DNA from: Arthrobacter sp. ISL-48 | GTDB lineage: Bacteria; Actinomycetota; Actinomycetes; Actinomycetales; Micrococcaceae | Assembly: GCF_018613805.1 (NCBI RefSeq) | Contig: NZ_JAGGPL010000017.1 | Coordinates: 1-48,893 of the forward strand | Direction: 5' to 3' | Length of the DNA: 48,893 nt | Shown here: positions 20,085 to 30,298 of the stretch, one piece after another | Numbering within the stretch: the stretch's first letter is position 1 | How the letters are laid out: each line of letters begins with the position of its first letter | Made by a program: the position numbers and the translations under genes | The notes under the pieces: model-generated | What the model saw: only the letters and a program-made list of their open reading frames with translations | Told to the model about the DNA's origin: nothing | Databases searched by the model: none

Positions 20085-20199
20085 GCCCTCTACAAAAAGG
20101 CCCTGCGAGGGCATCAGCAACTCGGTGAGCGAGTTGGAATGGCTTCACCAGAATCGATTGCCTGATCCGGGCCCCCACAGGTCCACTTGCGGTGGGGCC
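20085..20199 (-). promoter_or_regulatory. structured leader upstream of fadB with three hairpins
   Basis: Inverted repeats at 20085-20090/20107-20112 (GCCCTC), 20118-20124/20130-20136 (CAACTCG, 5-base loop) and 20170-20178/20192-20199 (GGCCCC-type stem with one bulge). All lie between the operator at 20259 and the fadB start. They could include the terminator of the upstream marR transcript or an attenuator; no known riboswitch was recognised. Confidence 0.4.
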
Positions 20200-20258
20200 T
20201 TTCTGGGAGGGTTACCGGACCATCTCGCGTTCAGACCTTGCGCCTCCTGAACACATAA

Positions 20259-20275
20259 TACTTGTCAGTCAACTA
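20259..20275. promoter_or_regulatory. putative MarR-type operator before fadB
   Basis: TACTTGTCAGTCAACTA matches the etfBA palindrome at 9315 in 12 of the 14 arm positions with the same 3-base spacing. It lies between marR and fadB. Confidence 0.6.
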
Positions 20276-20473
20276 TTACGTTATCCTGCAACCTTTGGCA
20301 AGATGATGTCGCTTGGCCCCAGGCCCGACGCCCAAAGAGGACTCTCTCGTGTCAATCTCGAGGCCATAGCGATGAAGCCGCGTAGGACGTTCGGGATCCA
20401 GGGTGCCCCGTGACGGTGCGGCCCCGGCTCCGGGACCGACCGCCAAACCTTGGACGAAAGTCACACCCAGAGT

Positions 20474-20902
20474 TCAGTCGATTGTCGCCTCGGACGCCAG
20501 TTTCCTGAGAACGGGAATGACTGCTTCGAGCGCCTTGCGGTCTTCCGGAGTCAAGCGCTCCCTGACTGTCCGGTCCAGCCAGCCGTACCCGACAGACACC
20601 TCCTGAGCAAGTTTTTGGCTGCCCTCCGGCGTAAGTTCGATCCAGACCCGGCGACGATCCACGTCATCGGGCACGCGCGTTACCAACAGCAGCCGTTCCA
20701 GCTCACGCGCAGCGAGCGAAATGCCCTGAGGGCTAACCCGTCCAGCGAGCGCAAGTTCCGAAGTGGTCGCCCGTCCATGCTCAGACAAATATCGGAGAAC
20801 CCCCAGTTTTCCAGGCGAGAGAGTCCGTTCCACGTTCAAGCGCGCCAGCAGAGGGTGCAGTGCCTCGAAAAAGGCGTGTGTCATTTTCTTCTGGTCGATC
20901 AT
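20474..20902 (-). CDS. MarR-family transcriptional regulator
   Basis: A winged-helix MarR protein of about 142 residues. The recognition part runs through LGVLRYLSEHGRATTSELAL and VSPQGISLAARELERLLLV, and the wing contains VDRRRVWIELTPEG. The start is uncertain. ATG at 20902 follows GAGGA with almost no spacing; ATG at 20884 and TTG at 20917 are alternatives. Half-sites related to the etfBA and fadB palindromes (ACAACCA at 20914-20920, TAGTTGT at 20933-20939, with TTGATCAA between) flank the start, which suggests autoregulation. It precedes fadB on the same strand and is the likely regulator of fadB and etfBA. Confidence 0.85.
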   Translation of the reverse strand: MIDQKKMTHAFFEALHPLLARLNVERTLSPGKLGVLRYLSEHGRATTSELALAGRVSPQGISLAARELERLLLVTRVPDDVDRRRVWIELTPEGSQKLAQEVSVGYGWLDRTVRERLTPEDRKALEAVIPVLRKLASEATID

Positions 20903-21040
20903 TCCTCGAATATACAACCAGCTTGATCAACTTAGTTGTTCTTTATGTGAAAAGGCCTAAATAGACCCTTCTCTGAACGAGTTCGATTCGACTTCCTCCT
21001 CAGAAGGGAAACGATCGTAATGCCGGCTTGCCAGGCCAAC

Positions 21041-21098
21041 CGCGCTGACGATTCCGGACACGGCTGGCGGGGAGGCCGACCGTGTCCGGAATAGCGCG
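21041..21098 (-). terminator. leuA terminator hairpin
   Basis: Inverted repeat ATTCCGGACACGG (21051-21063) and its complement (21080-21092), extended by CGCGCT/AGCGCG at 21041-21046 and 21093-21098, placed just after the leuA stop. The stem is long and GC-rich, without a T-tract. Confidence 0.7.
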
Positions 21099-21119
21099 TC
21101 CGTCAACGGAGGACCCGCA

Positions 21120-22874
<1,755 letters not shown>

Positions 22875-22915
22875 CTAACGTTCTTATCTGAAAGGGTGGC
22901 CGGGCAACACAAACT

Positions 22916-22966
22916 CCGCGACGAGGATGGGCCTTGCGCTAGATTGCGCCTGAGGCCTCGCCGCGG
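22916..22966 (-). promoter_or_regulatory. leuA attenuator stem
   Basis: The transcript can pair CCGCGGCGAGG (complement of 22956-22966), inside the leader peptide frame, with CCTCGTCGCGG (complement of 22916-22926), beyond its stop codon. This gives 11 pairs including one G-U. A ribosome stalled at the Leu codons just upstream would change access to this stem. The alternative antiterminator structure was not worked out. Confidence 0.55.
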
Positions 22967-22995
22967 CAGCTAAGGAGAAGGAGCTCTGCACGCAC
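22939..22995 (-). CDS. leucine leader peptide of leuA (18 residues)
   Basis: Short frame GTG-CGT-GCA-GAG followed by CTC CTT CTC CTT (four leucines) and ending in TAG at 22939. The product is VRAELLLLSCRGEASGAI (GTG read as Met). Runs of Leu codons before leuA are the hallmark of leucine attenuation. A TACTCT -10-like hexamer lies about eight bases before the GTG, so the leader could be translated from a leaderless transcript; this is inferred. It is too short for normal gene calling. Confidence 0.75.
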   Translation of the reverse strand: MRAELLLLSCRGEASGAI

Positions 22996-23297
22996 GTTCC
23001 GAGAGTAGCACGAGTGCCGAAGTGAAAGGGCCGTGCTGCTGGTTGGCCTGGCACCAAGGGCGTGCAGGTCATTGACGACCAAGCCGATCTTGGCGCTCCT
23101 GTCAGTTGACCTGTCGCGGGACCGGTTCCAAGGTCGTCCGCGTCGCGAAGCTGACTTCTTAGGGTCGGCAAGTTCAGATTGCGGACTCCAGGACGGGCGG
23201 TGTGTTGTCAGCTCCACCAAAGGGTCGAAAAAGAGTGGCAAGTATGGGTTGTCGGGTTCGACTGCGGCGGGAAAGCTTGCAGCTTGATCGTATTTAT

Positions 23298-26210
23298 TCA
23301 TTGCATTTCACCACTTGGGGGGCGTTGGTCGAGTAGCTCGGCTAAGTGCAGGCTCTTTCGGTCCGGGTCCAGCTGTTTGACCTGCATGGCGCAGCTGAAG
23401 CCGTCAGCAAGGACGGGGACGTCGGAGGCTGTTTTGGCCAGGGCCGGAGCGAGGGCTTGTTCGGCAACCTTCATGGAAGTGTCGTAGTGGTTGGCTTCAA
23501 AGCCGAAGTTTCCAGCGACGCCGCAGCAGCCGGTCGCCTCGTTGACGTTGGCGACGCCGAGGGCAGCCAATGCCTTGCGTTGGACTGTAGCTCCGAAGGT
23601 GGAGTATTCGTGGCAGTGGGTTTGCACGGTGACGTCCGTCGGTACGGCATGTGGTGTCCAGCCGCCGTCGACCCATTCCTTCACAGCCTCGGCGAAGCTG
23701 CGGATCCTGTGGGAGACGCGTTCGGCCGCTTCGCTGCCGAGCAGCTCGGGTGCGTCTTTTTTCAACGCCGCGGCGCAGCTCGGTTCAATCACCACGATGG
23801 GGGTATCGGTCCCGTCGTCGAGCTTCGCTACCGCTTTGCCCATGAGTTTCTTGGCGGTGTCCAGCTGGCCGGTGGAGATCCAGGTCAGGCCGCAGCAGGC
23901 GTCGGATTCGCAGCCGACGGTCCGTCCGGTGCTTTCCATGACCCGGGCGGCAGCGCCGGCCACTTCGGGCCTGAAGCCCTTGGTGAACGAGTCGACGAAC
24001 AGGACAGCATCTGCCGGGGACGATGGATTGGCGTAGGGCGCCAGCTCTTTGCGGAGCATCGCGCGGGAGGCAAACTTCGGCATTTCCCGGTGCGTCGTCA
24101 GCCCGCCTGCTGCAGCCACAACCTTGCCCAGCGGGCTGGCCAGGACCAGGTTCACCAGCGGGCTGATCAAAGTGGTCAGTTTCAGCCAGCGCGGCAACCA
24201 GCCGAGCGAGAAGTGCGACATGGGGCGGAGCTTGCCCTCGTAGTAGTGGGAAAAGAACTCCGACTTGTACGTGGCCATGTCCACCCCGGCGGGGCAATCG
24301 TTGGAGCAGGCTTTGCAGGCGAGGCAGAGGTCCAGAGTTTCCCGGACGTCCTCGGATTTCCAGCCTTCGTCGATGCTTTTGGCACCGCGGACCATGTCCT
24401 GCAGAGCACGGGAACGGCCGCGCGTTGAATCCTTTTCGTCCCCTGTGGCCCGGTAGCTCGGGCACATGACGCCTCCGGCTTCGGACCGGCACCTGCCCAC
24501 GCCAATGCAGGACTGGACAGCGTGGACCCACGGGTCAGCCCCGGCAGCCGCGGCTTCGACCGGACGGAGTTCAAAGTGGGTTCGCCACTCGCGCTGGGGA
24601 ATACCTTCGTGCGCCAAGTTGGCATCAATGGGGTCCGCATCTGTCATGGATCCTGGGTTCAGGATGCCGGCAGGGTCCCAAAGTCCACGATAGGTCTCAA
24701 ACGCTCTAATCATTTTTGGGGAATACATGACCGGCAGAAACTCTGACCGGGCGCGTCCGTCGCCATGCTCACCAGACAGTGAGCCACCGTGCCGCACTAC
24801 GAGTTCAGCTGCGGTCTGGGTGAACTTGCGGAAGACGGCGCGGCCCTCCTCGCTACGCAGGTCATAAGTGATGCGGATGTGCATGCAGCCTGCACCAAAG
24901 TGCCCGTACATAATTCCGGTCAACCCGAACTCAGTTAAAAGGTCACGGAAATCGGACAGGTATGCCGCCAGGTTCTGCGGCGCAACAGCTGAGTCTTCCC
25001 AGCCTGCCTGTGATTCCCCGCCGCTTGCCGGCCGGGAGGAAAGTCCCGCCCCGTCTTCCCGGACCCGCCAGAGGGTGGCGCGCTGCACGAGGTCTGGAAC
25101 CGCGCGCCCGTCCACCATCCGTCCGTTTGCCGCCAGCCGTTCGAGGAGCCGTTCCGCTTCCCCCGCTACCTGCTCAGGGTTGTCCCCGTCCAAGTCCACA
25201 TAGAGGAAGGCCTTGCCTTCGGGCAGGCCAAGGACTGAATCGGGTCCGCGGCGCAGCTTCATCGTGTCCACGATGGCCTCGTCGATGCCCTCGACGGCGG
25301 CGGGGGAAAATTCCAAGATGGTTTCGATATCCCTGGCTGCGTCAACGACGTCGGAGTACCCGAGGCACACGAGGAGCGCGCTGGGTGCTTTGGGGACGAG
25401 TTTCATGCGGGCTCGGACGACGATCGCGCAAGTGCCCTCGGTGCCCACGAGGGCTCGGGCCACGTTGAAACCATTTTCGGGCAGGAGGTTCGCCAGGTGG
25501 TAACCCGAGACCTGGCGCTGGATTCGTCCAAGTTCTAACCGGAAACCTGCCAGGTTGTCCTTGGCGAGTTGCTTGAGGTCTTCACCCAGCTCGAAGGCGC
25601 GTGAGACCGAGAACGCGTCGGCTGGGTCAGTTGCCCGCAGGCCGGTCGCTGTAGCGGTCAACTGTGCACCGTCGGAGGTGACGACGTCGATCTCCAGCAC
25701 GTGATCGGAGGTGCGACCATAGCGTACGGAGTGGTTGCCGCACGCGTCGTTCCCGAGAGAGCCGCCGATGGTTGCGCGGTTCTTTGACGAAGGATCAGGT
25801 GCGAACGTGAGTCTTCCGCCGGTGACCCCCTCGGTCTCAAGGGTGAGGTGGGAGAGGATGACGCCGGGGTCGACGTCGGCGTTTTTAGTTGCCTCATCGA
25901 CGCTAATGATGCGGTTCATGTAACGGGAGAAGTCCAGAACAATGCCGGGGCCGATGGCGTTGCCGGCCATGGATGTCCCGCCGCCCCGGCTCACCAGCGG
26001 CGTGCCGGTTTCCCGACATGCGGCCACTGCAGCGACAACGTCCTGGCCGCTTCGTGGGAAGACCACGGCAACAGGCGGAACTCTGTAATTGGACGCGTCA
26101 TAGGAATATGTGGCAATGCGGTGGCCCGTAACTTCGGCAAGCACGCCCGCCGCTTCCAGCCGGGCAAGGACCGGTGCACGTACCGGGGTGGAGAGGACAT
26201 CTTGGGTCAT
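23298..26210 (-). CDS. FAD-linked dehydrogenase fused to an Fe-S/CCG domain (D-lactate or D-2-hydroxyacid dehydrogenase-like)
   Basis: A 970-residue GlcD-GlcF-type fusion. The N-terminal FAD domain has SRGGGTSMAGNAIGPG (about residues 75-90) and the FAD-oxidase C-terminal domain has GEHGDGRARSEFLP. Two 4Fe-4S ligand sets follow: CIGVGRCRSEAGGVMCP and CLACKACSNDCPAG. Two CCG motifs close the protein (ACCGLTW, GCCGVAGNFG). The family oxidises D-lactate or related 2-hydroxyacids and passes electrons to the membrane. ATG at 26210 is preferred to an in-frame TTG at 26243, but the nearest GGAG is 12 bases upstream, so the start is uncertain. It lies upstream of leuA on the same strand with a separate leader between. 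Confidence 0.88.
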   Translation of the reverse strand: MTQDVLSTPVRAPVLARLEAAGVLAEVTGHRIATYSYDASNYRVPPVAVVFPRSGQDVVAAVAACRETGTPLVSRGGGTSMAGNAIGPGIVLDFSRYMNRIISVDEATKNADVDPGVILSHLTLETEGVTGGRLTFAPDPSSKNRATIGGSLGNDACGNHSVRYGRTSDHVLEIDVVTSDGAQLTATATGLRATDPADAFSVSRAFELGEDLKQLAKDNLAGFRLELGRIQRQVSGYHLANLLPENGFNVARALVGTEGTCAIVVRARMKLVPKAPSALLVCLGYSDVVDAARDIETILEFSPAAVEGIDEAIVDTMKLRRGPDSVLGLPEGKAFLYVDLDGDNPEQVAGEAERLLERLAANGRMVDGRAVPDLVQRATLWRVREDGAGLSSRPASGGESQAGWEDSAVAPQNLAAYLSDFRDLLTEFGLTGIMYGHFGAGCMHIRITYDLRSEEGRAVFRKFTQTAAELVVRHGGSLSGEHGDGRARSEFLPVMYSPKMIRAFETYRGLWDPAGILNPGSMTDADPIDANLAHEGIPQREWRTHFELRPVEAAAAGADPWVHAVQSCIGVGRCRSEAGGVMCPSYRATGDEKDSTRGRSRALQDMVRGAKSIDEGWKSEDVRETLDLCLACKACSNDCPAGVDMATYKSEFFSHYYEGKLRPMSHFSLGWLPRWLKLTTLISPLVNLVLASPLGKVVAAAGGLTTHREMPKFASRAMLRKELAPYANPSSPADAVLFVDSFTKGFRPEVAGAAARVMESTGRTVGCESDACCGLTWISTGQLDTAKKLMGKAVAKLDDGTDTPIVVIEPSCAAALKKDAPELLGSEAAERVSHRIRSFAEAVKEWVDGGWTPHAVPTDVTVQTHCHEYSTFGATVQRKALAALGVANVNEATGCCGVAGNFGFEANHYDTSMKVAEQALAPALAKTASDVPVLADGFSCAMQVKQLDPDRKSLHLAELLDQRPPSGEMQ

Positions 26211-26611
26211 AGCGTTATCAGGCTCCAGTTTCGGTCCCGACAAAGACAGGCACGCACGTCGAGATATGCAGTATTGAAAGAAATTTTAAAGGTGACAAAC
26301 CTGTCCAGTTGGAGAGGACCATCTCCCTGAAAGAGCACGTCTGCCCGCAGCAACCTTGGCGTGGTCTGGCGAGTATCCGGTCATCAGGGCGTGCGGATCA
26401 CCAACGTCGACCATGCCTACTCCTTTGCACATATGACAGTTTCATCCGCTCTGCGGCCCATGCGCCACGCTATGACGACTGCTCCAGCGACGCTACTGGA
26501 ATTGCACCAATCCCCTCACACAAACTCTGGTGAAAGTCTTGGTAGTGGGTTGGCCCATGCGGCATGAGCGCATCCCCGGATTAGCAGCGTGTAAGGGCGA
26601 GCGAAGCTCTA
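26211..26611. other. 400 bases without a recognised gene
   Basis: This is the gap between the FAD/Fe-S gene and the NUDIX gene, both on the minus strand. It presumably holds the promoter of the FAD/Fe-S gene. Short frames here lack domains and ribosome sites, and no RNA gene or clear hairpin was seen. Confidence 0.4.
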
Positions 26612-27319
26612 TCAAGGAAGCTTCCCGGTATCCCCCGCGATCCGTTGTCGCTGGCGATGGAACTCCTCTATTTCATCAAGGCGGAGGCACACCGGCTCAA
26701 TTGGCCGTTTCACCGAAAGCACTTGCTCGGTGGTATCCAATTCCGCAAATTCGTCGAGAATGGCCAGCGTTGGGGGTAGGAGCTTAAGTCTTCCGGCGGC
26801 TTCGTCCAGCTGGAGCTTTCGGACCGGCATCCATCGCGACGACGTTGCCTCCGTCGTGACATGCTTGGGCTCAAGTTCAGGCCCAATGGCAGTGACAAAG
26901 AAGAAAGTATCGAAACGTTTGGGAAAGCCTTCAGGTGTGATCCAGTTTGCCCATGGGACAAGAGCTTCGGGTTGCAGGACAACTTCGCATTCTTCTGCCA
27001 CTTCACGCACGGCGGCGGATAAGAGACAAGCGGTAGTGTGACGCGCCTTCGTTACATCGGCGCCAACGCTGGTCCGGCTCCAGGCGAATGCCTGAGAGTC
27101 CAATAGCTTTCGGCTGAGCGCCGAAGGCAAGGAGTCAACAGCGTCGAGCCTGCCTCCTGGAAATGCGACCACACCAGCAGCGAAATCCATGGTTAGGGCC
27201 CTGCATTGGACAAACACTTCAATTCCGTGCAGGGAATCCCGCATCAGAACCACGCTTACCGCAAGCCGCGAAGCCGGTGGTTCTGTTGAGTTCACCTCCT
27301 CAGCCGCGGTACCGCTCAT
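26612..27319 (-). CDS. NUDIX hydrolase, NUDT19-like (probable CoA or acyl-CoA diphosphatase)
   Basis: A 235-residue NUDIX protein. The motif is split: GVVAFPGGRLDAVD is followed by an insertion of about 45 residues before AAVREVAEECEVVL, which completes the REUxEExGU half. This interrupted layout is known from NUDT19-type CoA diphosphatases, which split CoA into 3',5'-ADP and phosphopantetheine compounds. It may clear dead-end acyl-CoAs of the neighbouring pathway (inference). ATG at 27319 has GGAGGA upstream and is preferred to ATG at 27337, which would overlap the MaoC stop. Confidence 0.8.
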   Translation of the reverse strand: MSGTAAEEVNSTEPPASRLAVSVVLMRDSLHGIEVFVQCRALTMDFAAGVVAFPGGRLDAVDSLPSALSRKLLDSQAFAWSRTSVGADVTKARHTTACLLSAAVREVAEECEVVLQPEALVPWANWITPEGFPKRFDTFFFVTAIGPELEPKHVTTEATSSRWMPVRKLQLDEAAGRLKLLPPTLAILDEFAELDTTEQVLSVKRPIEPVCLRLDEIEEFHRQRQRIAGDTGKLP

Positions 27320-27333
27320 CGATTCCTCCGTCT

Positions 27334-27828
27334 TCATGGCGTGTACGCCGCCGATCGATACAGCAGCACAACCCAGAATCCCTCTTGGCAGACTTCACCT
27401 CGCTGATTGAGTATCTGAAGTCTGGTTTTCACAATGCCCCGGTCCGGCTTAGTCGCAGAAGGTCGGAGCTCTACTACTTCTTCCCGTACGGCAATGGTGT
27501 CGCCGATGCGTACAGGGGCAATGAGGTTCCAGTCATGAATGCCCAGAAATGCTATGGCCGAACGTTCCTTCCAGCCCATTCGCATTTCCAAGCCAAAAGC
27601 GATCGCAAGAGTCCCCGGACCATGGAAAACCCGTTCTCCAAACTGAGTACCACGGGCATACTCCTGGTTGGTGTGCAGGGGGTGCATATCCCCCGACCAC
27701 GTCGCGAAGGTGACCAGGTCCGTCTCTGTAATCGTTCGCCCCTGAGACGACCACGAATCTCCGGTTTGGAGATCCTCAAAGAATCGAGTTGTTGAAGGGA
27801 TCAGACGATTCTCCGCTCCTGCATCCAT
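27334..27828 (-). CDS. MaoC-family (R)-enoyl-CoA hydratase-like protein, copy 1
   Basis: A single-hotdog protein of 164 residues with the hydratase motif FATWSGDMHPLHTNQEYA (Asp and His of the catalytic pair) and FGERVFHGPGTLAIAFG. It probably hydrates a 2-enoyl-CoA. AGGAG lies five bases before the ATG. It is 23 bases downstream of the citrate-synthase-fold gene and runs into the NUDIX gene, forming a compact three-gene unit. It is about two-thirds identical by eye to the protein at 34374, on the opposite strand 7 kb away, so one arose by duplication. Confidence 0.85.
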   Translation of the reverse strand: MDAGAENRLIPSTTRFFEDLQTGDSWSSQGRTITETDLVTFATWSGDMHPLHTNQEYARGTQFGERVFHGPGTLAIAFGLEMRMGWKERSAIAFLGIHDWNLIAPVRIGDTIAVREEVVELRPSATKPDRGIVKTRLQILNQRGEVCQEGFWVVLLYRSAAYTP

Positions 27829-27851
27829 CTTTGCTCCTGTTCGGTTACCGC

Positions 27852-28694
27852 CTAGGATTTTGAAGGCTCCCAGCCAGCTTCGAGTCGGTCCGCTTCAAAA
27901 TTCCGGCCAGTGATCCCCTCATATGATGCTGAATCTCTCGGGACAATCCGGATTGGCTTCCCGGCGGAGAGTTCTTCGGATACGTGTGCGATAACACCAG
28001 GGAGGGTCGAAAGCAGGGCAACGCCTGTTCCTTCTTCGGGTGTGAAGCCAAGCCCCAGCAGTATCGCGGCCATCACACCAACGTCATTTATCGGGATGTC
28101 CGACTTACCTGGGAGTTTCGTGAAGGCCCTGTGCACTGCCTCGTACACTTCAGCCGCCTGATCCCACAAACCTTCCTGCAGAGCAATCGACCGGAGCCGT
28201 TCAGCGCGGGGATCAACAACCTTGAAAACAGGATGTCCCAAACCTGGGATGCGTTCCTTTGCTTCACGCATGCGGTTTACCTTTTCCTCGGCGAAACCTT
28301 CGAGTGAGAGGCCGGATCCCAGAAACTCGGCATGCGTAGCGAGGATGAAACGGCCGCTGTCCTCAGTCGCCAGCGTGTGCTTCCCCACAGAAAGACAGGC
28401 AGCTGACATGCCGATAGCCATACTTGGATTGGCGGAGACGGCAAACCGCGCAGCCACTGTCCCCGGCTTTTCAAGACCATAATCCAGGATCCCGCTGAGG
28501 ACCGCGTCCAGCGCCCGTATCTCATGCGGGGTCGGAACCCGACCGCGAATCAGCAGAAAGATGGCTGCGGTGAAAGGGATTTGTCCGATTAGGTCTTCAA
28601 GGTCATAGCCGCGAACATAGACATTGGTGTCAGTGACCTGGCTGACAGAGGATGACCAATAAGCCCCAGGCTGGTCTGCAGTATCCGTTTGCAA
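27852..28694 (-). CDS. citrate-synthase-fold protein, citryl-CoA lyase-like, copy 2
   Basis: A 280-residue protein of the same fold and length class as the product at 2865. H154 is kept in GLGHPVFK. The aspartate motif is altered: the aligned segment reads IPINDVGVMAA where copy 1 has IPANVDGAIAA, so Asp moves one place and Val takes the catalytic position. The GDxxGGAG loop is also lost. Start is TTG at 28694 with GGAG five bases upstream; the frame continues open to 28874 with internal ATGs at 28808, 28805 and 28778, so a longer form is possible. It may be a lyase with shifted geometry or a binding protein. Confidence 0.72.
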   Translation of the reverse strand: MQTDTADQPGAYWSSSVSQVTDTNVYVRGYDLEDLIGQIPFTAAIFLLIRGRVPTPHEIRALDAVLSGILDYGLEKPGTVAARFAVSANPSMAIGMSAACLSVGKHTLATEDSGRFILATHAEFLGSGLSLEGFAEEKVNRMREAKERIPGLGHPVFKVVDPRAERLRSIALQEGLWDQAAEVYEAVHRAFTKLPGKSDIPINDVGVMAAILLGLGFTPEEGTGVALLSTLPGVIAHVSEELSAGKPIRIVPRDSASYEGITGRNFEADRLEAGWEPSKS

Positions 28695-29402
28695 TGTTTC
28701 TCCCGAACCGTCAAGTGTCTCAAAAGGGCCTGCGGGGCAAGGCAAGAGACGAGCCAAGCTCCAAAGTATGTCGGCCATGTCATTGAACTTTAGAATCCAC
28801 CGCATCATCCCGGCATTGGAGATTTTCTGAAGCCGTGGCGTCTCGGCGTAGAAAATACTGAGGCATCTGCGCAACCGCTCTCACGGATCGATCAAGCAAC
28901 GAAAGCCCGTGCCCCCGATTGGTGCCGGGGTCCTCCAGCGTACGGTCAGCCGGAGGACCCGGGGTTTAGGGCCGGCACAACCGCTACGCCGCAGGGTCTG
29001 TTATCTGAGCGCGTTGATTTGCCGGTATCTGCCGACTGAACCGAGTAGTTTTCGGGATCGAAAGATCAGTCAAGTAGCGCGATCTGGCGCGGCCTTGGCT
29101 TGAAATGACGTCAGTTCCTCGTGTTGCGTGCCTTCTCAGAATGGAAGAGTCGTCCCTGCGACCTTAGAACGAGGAGGCGGCTACCGGCTCCAAAATTATT
29201 TCAATGGCGTGTACGCAACCCTAGTCAAAGTACAAACGAGGGGTGGAGTGGCCCGTGCTCTTCCACCTTCCGCGAGTCCAAAAGTGGAAGGCTCAGATTG
29301 CCGAACCTGCAGCTCAACTCCTGTAGCTTCCACGACATCGATGGCAAAAAGCCGTGAAGATGACAGTTCTATTCGGACGATCCCAACCGTAATTTGTAAG
29401 GC
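28695..29402. other. divergent intergenic region of about 700 bases
   Basis: It separates the minus-strand citrate-synthase-fold gene from the plus-strand SDR gene and must hold both promoters. The only clear structure is the nested inverted repeat at 28922-28978. No gene or RNA was recognised, although the open frame of the minus gene extends through its first 180 bases. Confidence 0.4.
28922..28978. repeat. nested inverted repeat in a divergent intergenic region
   Basis: Outer arms GTGCCGG (28922-28928) and CCGGCAC (28972-28978) enclose inner arms GGGTCCTCC (28928-28936) and GGAGGACCC (28952-28960) around a 15-base loop. The structure has no adjacent upstream gene to terminate on the plus strand, so it may be a regulatory or recombination structure. 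Confidence 0.5.
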
Positions 29403-30182
29403 ATGGGAAGCAAAAGTGTAATTATCACCGGATCCGGATCTGGCATCGGCCGGGCTATTGCCCAGGCATTCGTCGAAGCAGGCTACGAAGTCTATGCGAG
29501 TGACGTTTCAGAGGAACGTCTAGCGGAGACTCGGCAAGAACTCGGCTCTCCGGACTCACTCCACACGAGGGTCGTAGATGTTAGCGACTACCACTCTGTG
29601 TCTGCCTTGGTGGACGAGGTTGTGGACAAGACGGGCAAGCTCGACGTTATGGTCAATAGCGCGGGAGTCTTCGACGGGTATGCGGACGTGCTCGAGACGA
29701 CGCCCGAGTTGTGGGCCAAGATTATTGGAGTCAACCTGACCGGAACCTTCTTCGGCTGCCGCGCGGCAGCACAGGTTATGACGAAGCAGAACTCCGGCCG
29801 AATTATTACAATCGGCTCCGTCGCCGGCCAAAGGGGTGCAGCAGACGGTATCTCCTACGTCGCATCCAAGGCTGGCATAGAGGGTCTTAATCGACGTCTC
29901 GCCATCGACGTTGCCCCTCACGGGGTAACGGCCAACGTTGTCGCCCCAGGAGTCATCAAGACAAACCTTCGTGCCACTTCCGAGGAAATTCTAGGTGATC
30001 TCGTCTCAACGCAGCAGCGGGGCATCGGAGTGTCTCCCGAAATCATGGACTTCCTCATTCCAGCAAAACGATCGGGTGAACCCTCAGAGGTGGCGAGCGT
30101 AGTACTGTTCCTCGCGTCCGACGCTGCCGGTTATGTAAACGGTCAAACTATCCAGGTCGATGGAGGCTGGAACGCGACGTAG
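29403..30182 (+). CDS. short-chain dehydrogenase/reductase
   Basis: Classical SDR of 259 residues: cofactor loop TGSGSGIGRAIA (about 10-21), NSAG, catalytic Ser in IGSVAGQ, Y-VAS-K, and the C-terminal VNGQTIQVDGGWNAT. Likely NAD(P)-dependent oxidation of an alcohol intermediate; the family gives no finer prediction. The start has AAGG close upstream. It is the first gene of the plus-strand run and is followed by a hairpin at 30217-30239, so it may be transcribed partly on its own. Confidence 0.85.
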   Translation: MGSKSVIITGSGSGIGRAIAQAFVEAGYEVYASDVSEERLAETRQELGSPDSLHTRVVDVSDYHSVSALVDEVVDKTGKLDVMVNSAGVFDGYADVLETTPELWAKIIGVNLTGTFFGCRAAAQVMTKQNSGRIITIGSVAGQRGAADGISYVASKAGIEGLNRRLAIDVAPHGVTANVVAPGVIKTNLRATSEEILGDLVSTQQRGIGVSPEIMDFLIPAKRSGEPSEVASVVLFLASDAAGYVNGQTIQVDGGWNAT

Positions 30183-30216
30183 TTCTGCCGGCGACATGGC
30201 CTGCTAGCAACAATTA

Positions 30217-30239
30217 CCCCACCAGGGCCCCTGTTGGGG
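30217..30239 (+). terminator. hairpin after the SDR gene
   Basis: CCCCACCAGGG pairs with CCCTGTTGGGG (one mismatch) 35 bases past the SDR stop. There is no T-tract. Confidence 0.5.
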
Positions 30240-30298
30240 CCAACATGACTAACCGGAAGCCAAGATGAACTTGGACTCCGAAAGTGAAAGGTGTCTTT

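Noticed and set aside
22939..23301. 120-codon frame ending in the leucine leader peptide
   Set aside because: Only the last 18 codons have a clear role. The rest has no domain and begins at an ATG overlapping the previous stop by chance; a promoter-like hexamer precedes the short leader.
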